Shown: piece after piece, positions 50,216 through 62,775 of the stretch
Layout of the letters: each line of letters opens with the position of its first letter
Position numbering within the stretch: the stretch's first letter is position 1
Source: Hippophae tibetana
Taxonomy: Eukaryota; Streptophyta; Magnoliopsida; Rosales; Elaeagnaceae
DNA length: 64,000 nt
Direction of reading: 5' to 3'
Assembly (NCBI GenBank): GCA_037013495.1
Contig: CM072806.1
Location: 48,635,814 to 48,699,813 of the forward strand
Position numbers and translations under genes: made by a program
Notes under the pieces: generated by a model
Told to the model about the DNA's origin: nothing
Database searches by the model: none
Seen by the model: the letters and a program-made list of their open reading frames with translations, nothing else

Positions 50216-50340
50216 GATTATCTGGCATAACAGGGCTCGCAATAACCAGCAATCCAGAGTCACCAATTGCTTTCCTCACATTAAAGAATTCAAGGGGTTC
50301 CATGAAAACTGATCTGCAACTCCAAGATATTGCTGACCGA
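50216..50340 (+). CDS. LCB1: LCB1 penultimate coding exon, after the 12 kb intron
   Basis: It encodes LSGITGLAITSNPESPIAFL and then DLQLQDIADR. It joins in phase with the exon ending at 38031 across 12.2 kb. The donor GTATGT follows at 50341. The expected final exon (family words VFVVSSKRS, LPVGIKLYVSAGHSE) is not found downstream in the window. Confidence 0.9.
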
Positions 50341-51993
50341 GTATGTGTTTGATTTTTTATATTTTTTTATCACAAGTTGTGATCTCAGCCTTTGGTTGGA
50401 CAATTTTGTAATACAGGAAGGTTTGACTGTTGATATATATATTTAGGATTTTCATTTCTTTTTTCCCTTATAGTGAATAGTTATTCTTGTTAGTGAATGA
50501 GTATGTCTACATAAACTATTGGTTAGGATCAACAGTTTTTCTAACAATAGCATGTATGTTCATCCCTTTCACGCAGATTTTTCTTATTTTTTATTTCTAC
50601 TTTTTTGTGGGGAAAAAGTCTATTTAAGTTCGAGATAAATCTCGAATGTGGTACAATATTATTGATAAATACAATTGTGTTTAATTTATTGGATCTAATG
50701 AGAAATTGTTATTATAGTTATGATTATAATATATAATAGTGTTATTCTTTCCACTTTTAGTTCTTCCTGCTAAAAAAAAAGGTCTCCTGTTTTCTTAAAA
50801 AGGAAACCTAGGTTCACAAAATTTCTGCACATTTTTTCTGTCATACCAATCATGGTGGAAATTTTATTTGGTTATTTGATCTGGCTCATTGAACTTTTGT
50901 TTGTTATGACTCATTTTGGAGACAAATTGATGTAACAAACATAAGCACATGATACACAACTAAGAGGAAGGTAAAATAGACACATCAATAACAACATTCT
51001 CAGTCCCAATGGAAACAGATAAGCAACAATCTAGCAAATTGTAAGAACCCACAAGTAGTAGAAAGCACAAGAGCACAGGAAAGCGGTAAATCATGATCAT
51101 TACATTTTATGTGGCAACATATTTGATATTAACTATAGTTATACTAATACATAATGCAATAAATCACATATGATTCAACACATGTGGAAACATCCAGAGG
51201 TTGTAATGATTACTGGAAGCAAGCTATCTACTAAAAAACAAATCAACAGTTAATAAAAATACAAATGCAAATAGGTCTATCGATGTTTGTACAGTAGCAC
51301 CCAAATATATCTAGCTCTCCTTCAAAGTTCCACTACCATGTGGTGTTTATAATCATCGATGTCTCAGTATGGGATAACATTCTACCTTAAGACAACTTCA
51401 TGCACGTGAACTTAGAAAAAAAAAACATCTTGGAAATTAATTCATTGTAATTAAATTCTACCAAAAAAACAAGTTTCACAAAACAACTTTTTAAGTGTAT
51501 CATTGATGCACTTAACTAGAAAAATGATTTACAAAATTTTGAGTTTTCAAGCTACAAGAGTTTCTTCAATTTTTCTAATTACCAAAACAAATAAAAAGAT
51601 GGGGTATTCATAACCGATCTGTCTATTCTTCAATTTTCAATACGTTTTTTTTAACGGATCATTCAAGTGTGGTCCAAACATTTCTGCCATTGAAGAGCCA
51701 TAATTCATCGGTTATGGTTGAAAGCTGGTAATTGTGTCAATGCTTTGATGAGAAGCACGACTATAAAAGAGGTGTTATGTTCCCTAAACTCAACACACAA
51801 TCCAGTGCAATACACCATCTATTTGAGTGTTGTTTAGAGCTTAGAAGTTCTTAACACATATAGAAAATCAGTTTTAATCAGTTTGGAGCTTTGAGAACAA
51901 TTTCAATAGCTAGAGGTAAGATCCCTACTTTACTTGTTTTCGATCCCTTTAATTTGTTTATTCCACACTTAAGTCGATTAATTTATGCTTACA
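50341..51993 (+). other. Remaining LCB1 intron and possible LTR of the next copia element
   Basis: Sequence after the donor at 50341 is intron-like to about 50930. From TGTAACAAAC at 50931 the character changes. A TATA-like ACTATAAAAGAGG lies near 51761, and the block ends GCTTACA at 51993 just before a primer-site-like sequence. It may be an LTR of about 1.06 kb, but the pair was not found. No LCB1 final exon is present. Confidence 0.4.
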
Positions 51994-54900
51994 TTTGGTA
52001 ATAGAACCCATATGACCACTGTCTTGATCAGTTTAGAATTATCTCTGTTTTGCTTTATTTCCCCAAGCATTTTGAAATTGAATTTTTTGAAAGGCTCATT
52101 TTTGATGCATATGACAATTATAAATGATTTCATTATTGATATTCAAATGATTGTGTGAATTGAAACATGAAAAACCATGAAGAAAATCATTCTAATTTTT
52201 CGTTTGCGTTCATTGGAATGTATTAATTAACTTTTTATTTAAAATAATATTTTTTTTATTCAAACTGAGACCATGAATTACTTGAAAATTCAATTATGAG
52301 AATTTTGATGAAAAGAAAGATGAATTTCATCGTCGAAATTGTGAGATATGCTTGGGTATCCGTTTGGGCTGGGTTGACCCTGGAAGAGTTAAATGCCCAA
52401 TCTATTGGGCCACAACACATATTATGTTATTATATGTATAGGGCTTATTATTATTATGTATTCGGAATTTAATTTTTATTAAAAAAAATTCATAATATAA
52501 TTTTAATGTAATTAATTATTTAACTTAGGTTTGTCACATGTAGAATATTTATTATACATGTGACATTTAAATAATTTTTGACACATTAAAATTTATGTTT
52601 AAATTCATTATGCTTAAATTATTTGTTTTGATATTTGTATATATAAATTTTGTAATTTATTATACATATGACATTTGGTTAAATAATTTATGCATAATAA
52701 AATTAATTGTTAATGACTTTTTATGGATTTAATTAGTGTTTATATTATTTATTTTGTTTTTATAATTTATCATCATTTCTTTATATATGTAATCTTAAGA
52801 TAGATAATATTTGTACATTAAGAATTAAATTAATATTGTTTATGATTTTTTACAATAATTGAGCCTAAGGATTTTGTTAATGTTTAAGTGATCATATAGT
52901 TTAATTAATTAGAGAGCAACCACAACATCTTTAATTAATTAAAACTATAATAATGTTTATTAGGATTATATTTAGAAAAATAAATACTAATTTTGATTAA
53001 TCATATACGATATAATAAATCTTATCCCACAAGACTTTTTATTATATTTAGTGTGATTAATTAGGATAGAATATCAAATTATATTTTCTAATTTACCTAC
53101 GAGGATTAGGAAAAGTAACATAATTTGATAGTTTTATTATAAAGTTAAGATGAATCTAATTGAATTATAACTTTAGCCCACAAGCAAGTTTTATGTCACT
53201 AGATTCATGTTTTTCATTCTTTACATCGGTAAATAATGACTTTAATTTAAGTCTCAAATTTTAATAAGCATATAATCTTTAAACGTAGCTTCACAACCTA
53301 TGAATTTCTCTAATACTCGTGGTGACATTCTCAAATTGAAACGGGATAATTATAAAGTATGGAAGGAAGAAATTCTCATTCATCTAGGGTGGATGGATAT
53401 TGACCATGCTATTAGGAAAAATGAACCACCTAAAATTATTGAAACCAGCACTCCAATGAATATCACGCTTTATGAACAATAGGAGCGATCTAATCGCCTT
53501 AGCATGATGTTCATTAAGACTAAGATCTCTTTTGGTATTCGTAGTTCTATTGATCAGCATAACAATGTTTGGGACCTTCTAAAAGAAATTGATGATCGGT
53601 TTGTCACTTGAGATAAGACTTTGGCAAGCACCCTTATTATGAAGTTCTCTTCCTTAAGACTCACTAGTGAGAAAGGTAAATCTCAAAACAAACATAAAGA
53701 AAAAATGATAGTTCTACCTCAAGCTAATATTAAGAAAGAAGCCAGGTGTTTTTTTTTTTTGTAAAAAGAAGGGACATATGAATAAGGAATGTATTAAATT
53801 CTAGAAAAGACTTGAGGGAAAAGGTAATCCAACCTCGTTTGTTTGTTATGAATCTAATACGATTAATGTTAATATTAACACCTGGTGGATTGACAATCCA
53901 TGTTGCAAACTCTTTAAATGGTATGTGAAACCTAAGAAAGCCAATGGGAAGTGAACAATACATCTTATCTGGAAACAAGATGGGCTCACATATGGAGGCT
54001 ATAGGTACATGTAGTTTGATTTTAAGTAGTGGTTTTGTTTTAGAATTAGAAAAGACCTTTTATGTTCCAAGTTTCTCTAGAAACTTAATTTCAATTTCAA
54101 GACTTGTACCTTCTGGTTATTCCTTTAACTTTTCAGAAACATCTTTCAGTTTATTTAATAAATCTGATTACGTTGGGAATGATATTTTGTCTGATGATGT
54201 TTACTGCATTAATTTATGAAATAATGCCACTCATAATGCTATGCATGTTCAATTTGGTACTAAAAGGTGTATTATTGGCAATGAATCTTTTACATTATGA
54301 CATAGGATATTAGGACATATCTCCATAGAAAGAATTAAAAGATTAGTGAAAGATAGGGTACTTAGTACTTTAGATTTTACTAATTTTGAGACATATGTGG
54401 ACTGCATTAAGGGAAAGCAGACTAATAAGTCAAAGAAAGGTTCCAATAGGAGTTCAAGCATATTAGAGATCATACATACAAGGTCAAAAATATTTTATCA
54501 CCTTTATTGATGATTTTTCACGATATATGTATCTCTACGTGCTTCATAATAAGAGCAAAGCATTAGATGCCTTCAAGATCTTTAAGGCTGAAGTAGAGAA
54601 GCAATATGGAAAGAAAATAAAGTTCTTGAGATCATATATAAGTGGTGAATATTATGGTAGATATACTGAGAACATATAAGGGTCAAGTCCATTTGCTAAG
54701 TTTCTTTAAAAGCATAGGATAGTTGCCTAATATGCTATGCCTCGTTCACTAGACTAGAATGGTGTAACATAAAGGAGAAACTGAACATTATTAGACATGG
54801 TATGGAGTATGCTTAGCTATTCTAATCATTCTAAATCCTTGTGGATTGAATTTTTAAAGACGATTATGTATATATTAAACAGAGTTCTAACCAAGGCTAT

Positions 54901-57088
54901 ATCAAAGACACCATTTGAATTAAGGAAAGGTTGGAAATCGAGTTTGTGACATATGCACATTTGGGGATGCTCATCTGAAGTGAGGATTTATAATCCACAA
55001 GAGAAGAAGCTAGACTCAAGGACCATTAGTGAGTATTTCGTTGGATATGTCGAACGATCTAAGGGATATAAATTTTATTATCCACAACACTAAGTTTGTG
55101 GAATTAAGAAATGCAAAATTTCTTGAGTATGATCTGATTAGTGGGAGCGATCAAATCAAGAACATAGTTTCTGATACTGATAATTTAGAGTCTCAACCTT
55201 CCACTTAAGGAGATAGATTGATTGTTGTTCACAACACCCCTCAAGTACAAGCTGGTGTTGAACAGTCAATCATTGAAATTCCACAAGTTGTTGAAAACAT
55301 TCCAATAGATCAGACTCTTCAGGAGATTCCTGAAACTTTTGAACAACAAGTTGAACCTCATACTTCCCAAGAATATGATGGTGCGACATTAAGAAGATAT
55401 ACTAAAACTAAAAGGTCAACAATTTCTAGTGATTATGTTGTATATTTATAAGAATTTGACTGTAACAATGGAGCTGAGAATAATCCCGAATCCTTTTCAC
55501 AAGCCATGAGTTGCAAAGAATCTGAATTGTGGTACAATGCTATGAAGGATGCAATGAGTTCCATAAAGAGTATTGGAGTCTAGAATCTAGTTGAGTTGCC
55601 TAATGGTGAAAAAGCCATTAGATGTAAATGTGTCTTTAAGACAAAGAAAAACTCATTAGGAAACATTGAGAGATACAAGGCCAGATTAGTTGCTAAGGAG
55701 TTCACTTACAAAGAAGGAATTAATTATATAGAGAATTTCTCTCCTGTATCTAAAAAGGATTCCTTGCACATTATATTGGCATTAGTAGCCCATTTTGACC
55801 TTGAGATGCAATAAATGGATGTAAAAACAATTTTTCTCAATGGAGATCTAGAAGAAGAGGTTTATATGAAACAACCTGAAAGATTCATTTCTAGTGATGG
55901 TAAGCATTTGGTTTGTAAGTTTAATAAATCCATATACAGACTAAAACAAGCATCCCAACAATGGTATTATAAATTTCATGGAGTAATTTCTTCATTCAGA
56001 TTTGTTGAAAACCCCATGGATCAATGTATATACTAGAAGGTTAGTGGGAGTAAGATATGTTTTTTGATTTTATATGTGGATGAAATTTTGCTTGCAATCA
56101 ATGATAAGGGTTTGCTACACGATGTAAAACAATTCCTCTCTAAAAAAATTGATATGAAGGATATGAGTGAGGCATCTTATGTCATTGGCATTAAGATCCA
56201 TAGAGACAGACTTCAAGGTGTCTTGGATTTATCTCAAAAAAACCTATATGAATAAAGTTTTAAAGAGATTTTGAAGGAAATATTATTCACCAAGTGTTGC
56301 TCCCATTATGAAGGGCAATGAGTTCAATTTGGATCAATATCTAAGGAATGATTTTGAAAGAGAACAAATGAAGAACATTACATATGCTTCTGTTGTTGGA
56401 AACCTGAAATATACTCAGGTTTGCACAAGGCCTGACATTGCATTTGTTGTTGGAATATTGGGACGAAATTAGAGTAATCCAGGTTTGGACCATTGGAGAG
56501 ATGCTAAGAAAGTGATAAAGTGCCTTCAAGGAACCAAGGACTATATGATAATGTATAGATGAACCAAAGATTTGGAAGTAATTGGCTACTCCGATGCGGA
56601 CTTTGCTGGTAGAGTCGTTTCTTTAAGGAGTGCGAAGAAGTCCTTGACTGCTACTTTTACTATAGAGGCCTAGTTTGTGTCATGTTTTGAGGCTACAACA
56701 CATGGTGTATGGTTGAAGAGTTTCATTTCTAGGCTTAAAGTAGTTAACTCTTATTCTAGGCCAGAAGAGAATGTGTTAAGGAAAAGAAAGTGGTCATTGA
56801 GCACATTTGCACTCAGTTGATGATTGATGATACTTTAACTAAGGATATGCCACCATTGAAATTTAAGGATCATGTAGAGAAAAATGGGAATTGGTTCCAT
56901 TTTGTAAAGTATATATACAGTTTATTACTGAAACTCTTATATATTATGATATTTTCTCATATTCATGTGCATCTTAATTTATTTGAGAAAATATATTTTG
57001 TATAGGACCAAGAATAAATATAGAATTTATTCATTAAGTTTTGTTATCGTATAATTGTAATACTTGAGAAACTAAATACATTGTATAC
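51994..57088 (+). mobile_element. Second copy of the old Ty1/copia family, plus strand, internal region
   Basis: It starts at a primer-site-like TTTGGTAATAGAACCC and continues with a long leader homologous (reversed) to 6690-8206. Gag starts at 53300 (MNFSNTRGDILKLKRDNYKV), with a knuckle near 53740-53800. Protease is near 53880-54220 (GFVLELEKTFYVPSF). Integrase is near 54300-55100. Reverse transcriptase is near 55590-56260 ([34 protein letters not shown]). RNase H is near 56570-56880. The 3' non-coding part matches 720-930 reversed and stops at about 57088, where a gypsy LTR fragment begins. It is broken in roughly twenty places or more, hence old. The 3' LTR is missing. Confidence 0.88.
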
Positions 57089-58071
57089 TTTAGAGTATAC
57101 TTGTCATTTTCTATAAAATGATTCGTGTACTTGCGAGAGTTTTACAAATATAAAACCAAAGTATCCGTAAGATCAGTATTGCTAACCAATGTCAATCATA
57201 TTATTTTCATCAAGTTTTTGGCATCGTTGTTGCGGACTTGATCGTGTCTCATCAAGTTTTCATCGTCGTTACCAAGGAAGAAATAACATTTTTAAATTAT
57301 TTATCAAAATTTAAAAACTTTCTATGTTGTAAATAATTGTAATTTTTTTTAGTTTAAAAAAATAAAAAAATAAAAATCCAATTTTTTTGAATAAATCTGT
57401 GATTTATTATTCATAAAATAATAATAATAAATCTTAAATTTAAATTAATTTAACTATTAAATTTAAAAATATCTAAATCAAAAGTAAATAAAAAATTTTA
57501 AATTTTAAAAAATCTAAATAAAGAGTAAATCAAAAAAATTTAAATTTAAAATATAAATTTAAATAATAAAAAATAAAAAATCAAGAGCTACTGTTCTAGA
57601 TATTGTTTTGTTAATAATAAATCCAAAAATTCAAAATTCAAAATTAAAATTTAAAAAAACTTTTAACTTTTAACTTTTAATTTTAATTTATTTATTTTTT
57701 TAATAAAAAATTAATTAATTTTTAACTTTAACTTTTAATTTTAATTTAAAAAACTAACTCTTTAATACCGTGAAAAGTAAAGATATAATGGAGTTGTTTA
57801 GGAGACTAATTTTTAGAAGTCTTTGTGCTATTAGACTTTACCTACTATTTTATCTTGAGATCACTTTTGGTTAAAACTAGGTATGTTATTTAACTTATAG
57901 ATTAATTTAATGATAATGAACTTCTTTAGATTGTATTAATTTTAGTTTATTTCTTTTATTTATTAGATAGTATTTCTGTGAACTAACTTGTAAATATTGT
58001 ATGATATAACATGTATAAAAATGTGTTTATATTATATATTAAATAGAATGTGTTATATTCTATACAATATA

Positions 58072-58109
<38 letters not shown>

Positions 58110-60725
58110 ATTATAAATATGTATAGTTTAAGTAGTTATATGTATCAAAATTTGTATAAAATTGTTTGTATAATATTGTAAAATATGTATAATTATTTTA
58201 TTTTCTTTATTTTACTAACTTTATTTTTATTTTACTTTATTTTTTTCTCTTTTATTTTTTTTATTTTTCTTTTATTTTTTTTTGTTTTTTTACTTAATTT
58301 TTATTTTTATTGTTTAGTATTTATTTGAATACTTATTGTTAGATTAGTAAAAAAAAAGATAAATAAAAAAATTTCTGAAACTATTTCCAAAATTTCAAAG
58401 TTTTTAATTATAATTTGCGATAAAAGGAGATAGCTTCTTTGTTAGATCTAGGTACAAATATGTTTTGATGTCTTAGTTATTTGACTTGCACCTAAAAATG
58501 TGTTATCTAAAACCCAAAATTATGTCTCTAGTTTTAAGTAAATAAAATTTTGAAAATCTATAAGACATGGCTTAAAAAGTATAGGTAGACAAATTTATCC
58601 TACCTGTCGATTTGATTAGCTCAATGATGTGGGTAGGTAACCCATTATTTTAGGTTATTTTATTTTATTTTATTTTATTTCTTTTGTTTATTTTAGTTTA
58701 ATTACATATGAATAATTTTAGAATTATTAAAACTAAAAATATTTGTTGAGATATTAGAAGTTCACAGCGATCTGTCTGTGTGAACTTTAATGATGAACAT
58801 GATAGATGCACTCACATTTCTATACCACTACTTGCACATTCTTAGAAAATAGCTAACTTTTATTCTCTTTCCTCTTTGTCTTTAATTTATAATTATTATA
58901 TTGAGAATAATGTGAATTCCAGGTTAGGAATGATGAAAAGTTATCATACTTAATTTTAAATTTTTGAATAATTTAAAAAAAAAATTATGTTCATATTTTC
59001 ATTTTTATTGTGTTTGATTTTCTTTATATAGTTTAGTAATTTTTAGAATTTTAGGATTAATTTTTAAAAAAATTCTTACAAAAGTTTATTATTTCTTTAA
59101 ATCAAATTTAAGTAAATAGTAAGTCTTTTACACTGTTAGATTAATTTTTTAAAACATATCATGGAGTATATGGTAATTAGTTAGTTTTTGTCATGATTAG
59201 TATTTCTTGATAAGATGTAAAAATTATATTAAACTCAAAATAAGTGTTTAGGAATCAAATAGTGAAAACTACCCTTATGAGAAATATTTTGAGCTCTAAG
59301 TGATAAATATTTTTTTTTTCTACTTTAAACATTTTTCTTATTTTTGAGTATTATTAGAGGATTTCTATTGGACTTAGCATTGAATGTCTGGATTTTTACA
59401 TCTTAATGAAGTATTATATATTTATTTTTCATTTGCTTAGATTAAATGATTTAAGTAGAAATTGATATTATATGTCTTTCTTCATTCATGCATGAATTTT
59501 ATTGAAAAAGATATATTTAGTGTTACCTATTCAAATACAAACAAAAAAGCCAAATATTAACCACTTACCTTACCATATAAAAAATGTAAAATTTATACAT
59601 GTGTCCACTTTCTAAAAAAATGAGTTCTCTTATAAAAAAGAAAGAAATAGAGGAAAATGAATAGTATAATCTATATACTATGACCCATACAACCAAAACA
59701 ACTGTGAGAAATGGTTGAATGAAAAATAAAATATAGGAATTAATTTCTTTAGAAGTCATTGCATTTTCCTACATTTTTTAAAAGGTATATTACTTGATAT
59801 TTTTATTTGATGAATTTGACTCATACATGAAAGTAATGTGTAATATTTTATAAATCTATACGTTTGATTATTTTCATGAGATTAACGTTAAAATAACACT
59901 TATTTTTCTTCTTTATACATATGCGAACATATTAGTTCATTTCTGTACATTAACTCTTTCGCATATAAATTATTATGAGTGTTTGAACTCATAGGATTCA
60001 GTGTTTTTGAGATTATTGACTTATAAGGAATAGAGTTGAAGTAAATTTGAATTCATGACACTAAGTTTGGGTGAAATTAAATTGATACATTTTTTATATG
60101 AAATATGAAAATAATTTTCAACTAATTATTATAATAAATCATGAATGTGTAGGAAGTTGAAATAATCTATGCTTAAGATTTTAATTATGAAATTTAAAAG
60201 AGATTATAAGCATGAGATATTTTTGTATTCTATTTCTTTATTTTATTTTAGTCGTTTTACTTTATTTTAAATTTTAGTTAATTTCTTATTTTATTTGTTT
60301 TATTTTGTTTTCATTTTTTTGTTAATGTATATGCATATCATTACTAAAAACCCTTGTGAGACTTAAATTCGTTCACTAGGACAACCTAGGGGTTTAACGA
60401 CTTATTGCATATGCTAAATTCAACCGTATCAATTCACGGAAGTGATTTAAGATGGTTTAATTTTTAGTTTTTACCGCTTTTCTTGCTAAAGTCCTTTAGC
60501 AAGAAGTTGGTTGTGGATTGTGATGAGTGCTTAAAAAGCACTAAAATTACCATGATTTAATGTAATTTAATTGATTAAATATATTTATATTTGTATAATT
60601 TAATCATATTTTTATATAAATTTTTCTTTTAAGAATCACATGTATTTTTATTATTTTTCAGGTATTGAGAAAAATTCAAAAAATGAAAAAATTGGACAAA
60701 ATGGATCAAAATGATCAAAAATGTC
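57089..60725 (+). mobile_element. Non-autonomous Athila-related element (LARD-like), plus strand
   Basis: The end of a 5' LTR (57089-57212, ending TTTTCATCA) is followed by AGTTTT and TGGCATCGTTGTTGCGGA (57219-57236), which matches 13 of 18 bases of the Asp-tRNA-type Athila primer site. The 3' LTR begins TGATGAGTGCT at 60521 and is cut off near 60725. The 3.3 kb between them has no open frame of note. Its last 1.5 kb match 28308-29830 in reverse. The LTR pieces match the two ends of the solo LTR at 4407-6327. It looks like an element that kept LTRs and priming sites but no genes. Confidence 0.78.
58077..58102. repeat. AT microsatellite
   Basis: A perfect AT run lies in the non-coding interior of the LARD-like element. 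Confidence 0.9.
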
Positions 60726-61915
60726 GACTTAAAGGCTTAAATTTGTAGTAGTGAACACAACACACATATGCGTGTGAACCAACTTTAAATTTTAAGTCTC
60801 CTCGCTTTAATTCGGTTCACCAAACCTACTTAAAAGCTTAAATTTGTAGTAGCGAGGGATCATTATTTGAACCAAGAAGAGAATGTCATACATCTTTGTC
60901 AGCATCTCCTTGACCTTGGCCTCCTAACCTTTGGTTCGACTTGTGGGTTCACTAATACCTTTCTTCTTGGACTTTTTTCTCCATAACTTGGAGTATCTGG
61001 CTCTTAGGTATACTCAACCTAATTGTTGGTATTGTCTAAGGTCGAGATGTAGAAGTAGAAGGAGGATGCTCAGACATTTCTTCCTCACTCAATGTACTCG
61101 CTTCAGTTAAGGATCCCAATTCAACGCTCTCTTCTTATCCCAAATAGCTCAGGTATTGAGGGCTCCCCCAAGAAGAAGTTCCCCAGGAGCATTAAGGTGA
61201 AATTACCTTACGAATAACACGTGATGATACCTCTCTATACATGGTCTCTACAAAAATATTACAGTAAGGTACGAAGAGATATTAGTTACCTAAGCACGAG
61301 ATTTCAAAATAAAAAAGGAGTGAACTTAAGGATTGACCTGAAAATAAATAAATAAAATATTAGATGCAAGGATTGATCCCTAAAAGTCCGAGCAAAAATA
61401 TTACATATCGATCTGTTTTTCTTACCACCCGAGCGAAGTTATATGGCGCGAGTTGAAAAGACAATGTTTTTTTTAATTTCTGTTCAATGTCCTGGAAATA
61501 ATCAAACTCATAATGCTTTGACTACTCCTTATATAAATATTCAAATCTTATATCTCCAATTAATTGACAAGCATTTATTAGGACGCGTCGAAACGTTTTA
61601 AATTCCCTGACTAGTTGCTACTCTTCCAATTGAAGATCTGAGTTGAAAGAGTAAAAGGACTTGATGTTTTGAACATATGTCTCTACCTGGAGCCCAACCC
61701 ATGAATAGTTTGAATCATTAGATGTATTGCTCTAGAAATCCAATTTGTGTCCACGTTTACAATAATAATCATAGGATGCCCTCGCTTATGCAAAGTAACT
61801 TTTAGTATTGGAAGGTCGATCACTAGCCCGAGCCATCAAAGTGATTGACCCTAAGTTATGTATGTTTTTACCTACATATCCTATGATACGTTGCAACATG
61901 TATCCTCCATATGAT
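60726..61915. other. Unassigned stretch with a short duplicated motif
   Basis: GCTTAAATTTGTAGTAG occurs at about 60738 and again at about 60836. In reverse complement it reads CTACTACAAATTTAAGC, reminiscent of CACTA-type ends (CACTACTACAAA), but no element could be bounded. The rest is of moderate base composition without a recognised protein. Confidence 0.35.
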
Positions 61916-61917
61916 TA

Positions 61918-61953
<36 letters not shown>

Positions 61954-61955
61954 TA
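61918..61955. repeat. AC/AT compound microsatellite
   Basis: An AC run continues directly into an AT run. Confidence 0.9.
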
Positions 61956-62129
61956 CCCTCATATCAAATCCATGCAATTCATTTAATTTTTTAATTTCTC
62001 TCTAGTTTTTCTCTCTAAAACTGGATTATCTCAACAAAAATCAATAATTAAAAAATATATTTTAAATAAGAAAAAAATATCTTCTCTAATATACCTTTTT
62101 ACTAATTCCCCATAGATTTGATGGTAATA

Positions 62130-62772
62130 TAGATGAAGATTAAATCCCAAAACCCTAAAGCCTAAGCCCCAAATTCCAAATCCTAAAACCCTAAACCCCA
62201 AATCCCTAAACCCTAAACCCTAAACCTTAAAACATAAATCCCAAAACCCAAAACCCAAAACCCAAAACCCTAAAACATAAATCCTAAAACCCTAAACCCC
62301 AAATTCCAAATCCTAAAACCCTAAACCCTAAATCCAAAATTCTAAAACCCTAAACCATTTTTAGAAAAATAATAATTTTAACCCTAAACCTTAACCTACA
62401 AATATAACCCCAAATCCTAAATCCCTAAACCCTAAGTCTCACATCCCAAACCTCAAAACCCTAAACCCTATTTAGAAAAATAATAATTTTAATAATATAT
62501 TTCTTTTTAATTAAGTAATAATTATTTAGAAAAATAATGATTTCAATAATGTATTTTGTCTAACGAAAAAATAATAATTAAATGACATTATTTGAACTTT
62601 ACAGCATGTAGAGATATTAAGGTCATTTACAGTTTTTTTCATTCTATTCTAGTGGCAAACCAAACGCTATAATCCTAATTCCGAGCTTCATTCCAGTGGT
62701 CAAACCAAACAAAATTATTTCCTTTCCATTCTGATTCCGATTTCGATTCCATTCCACGAACCAAACGCCACC
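62130..62772. mobile_element. Second, truncated copy of the telomere-repeat Tourist-like MITE
   Basis: The CCCTAAA-like array (about 62140-62470), then TTTAGAAAAATAATAATTTT, then the right subterminal region with CATTCCA-type words and the end AACCAAACGCCACC followed by TTA (62773-62775) align with the right part of 47553-49028. The left terminal repeat is absent, so this copy is truncated. The array is much shorter than in the other copy. Confidence 0.8.
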
Positions 62773-62775
62773 TTA

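Larger units (their letters stand above)
30850..50340 (+). pseudogene. LCB1: LCB1, serine palmitoyltransferase long-chain-base subunit 1, broken copy
   Basis: Serine palmitoyltransferase (LCB1 plus LCB2, in the ER membrane) joins serine and palmitoyl-CoA in the first step of sphingolipid synthesis. LCB1 is the non-catalytic partner with an aminotransferase fold. Ten coding exons match plant LCB1 in order: 32373-32478, 32573-32664, 32917-33009, 33401-33494, 33588-33660, 33775-33906, 37284-37424, 37541-37636, 37890-38031 and 50216-50340. They carry GT donors and AG acceptors. Clear words include [62 protein letters not shown] and [10 protein letters not shown]. Three defects are visible: a one-base loss near 33856 that brings a stop just after YGLST, absence of about 58 family residues between exons 6 and 8 (the ADEGVHWGIQNG... 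to AEAVYQ region), and no last exon (about 55 residues) by the end of the window. It is probably a pseudogene, and a working copy should exist elsewhere. An assembly error could mimic the frameshift but not the missing exons. Confidence 0.88.
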
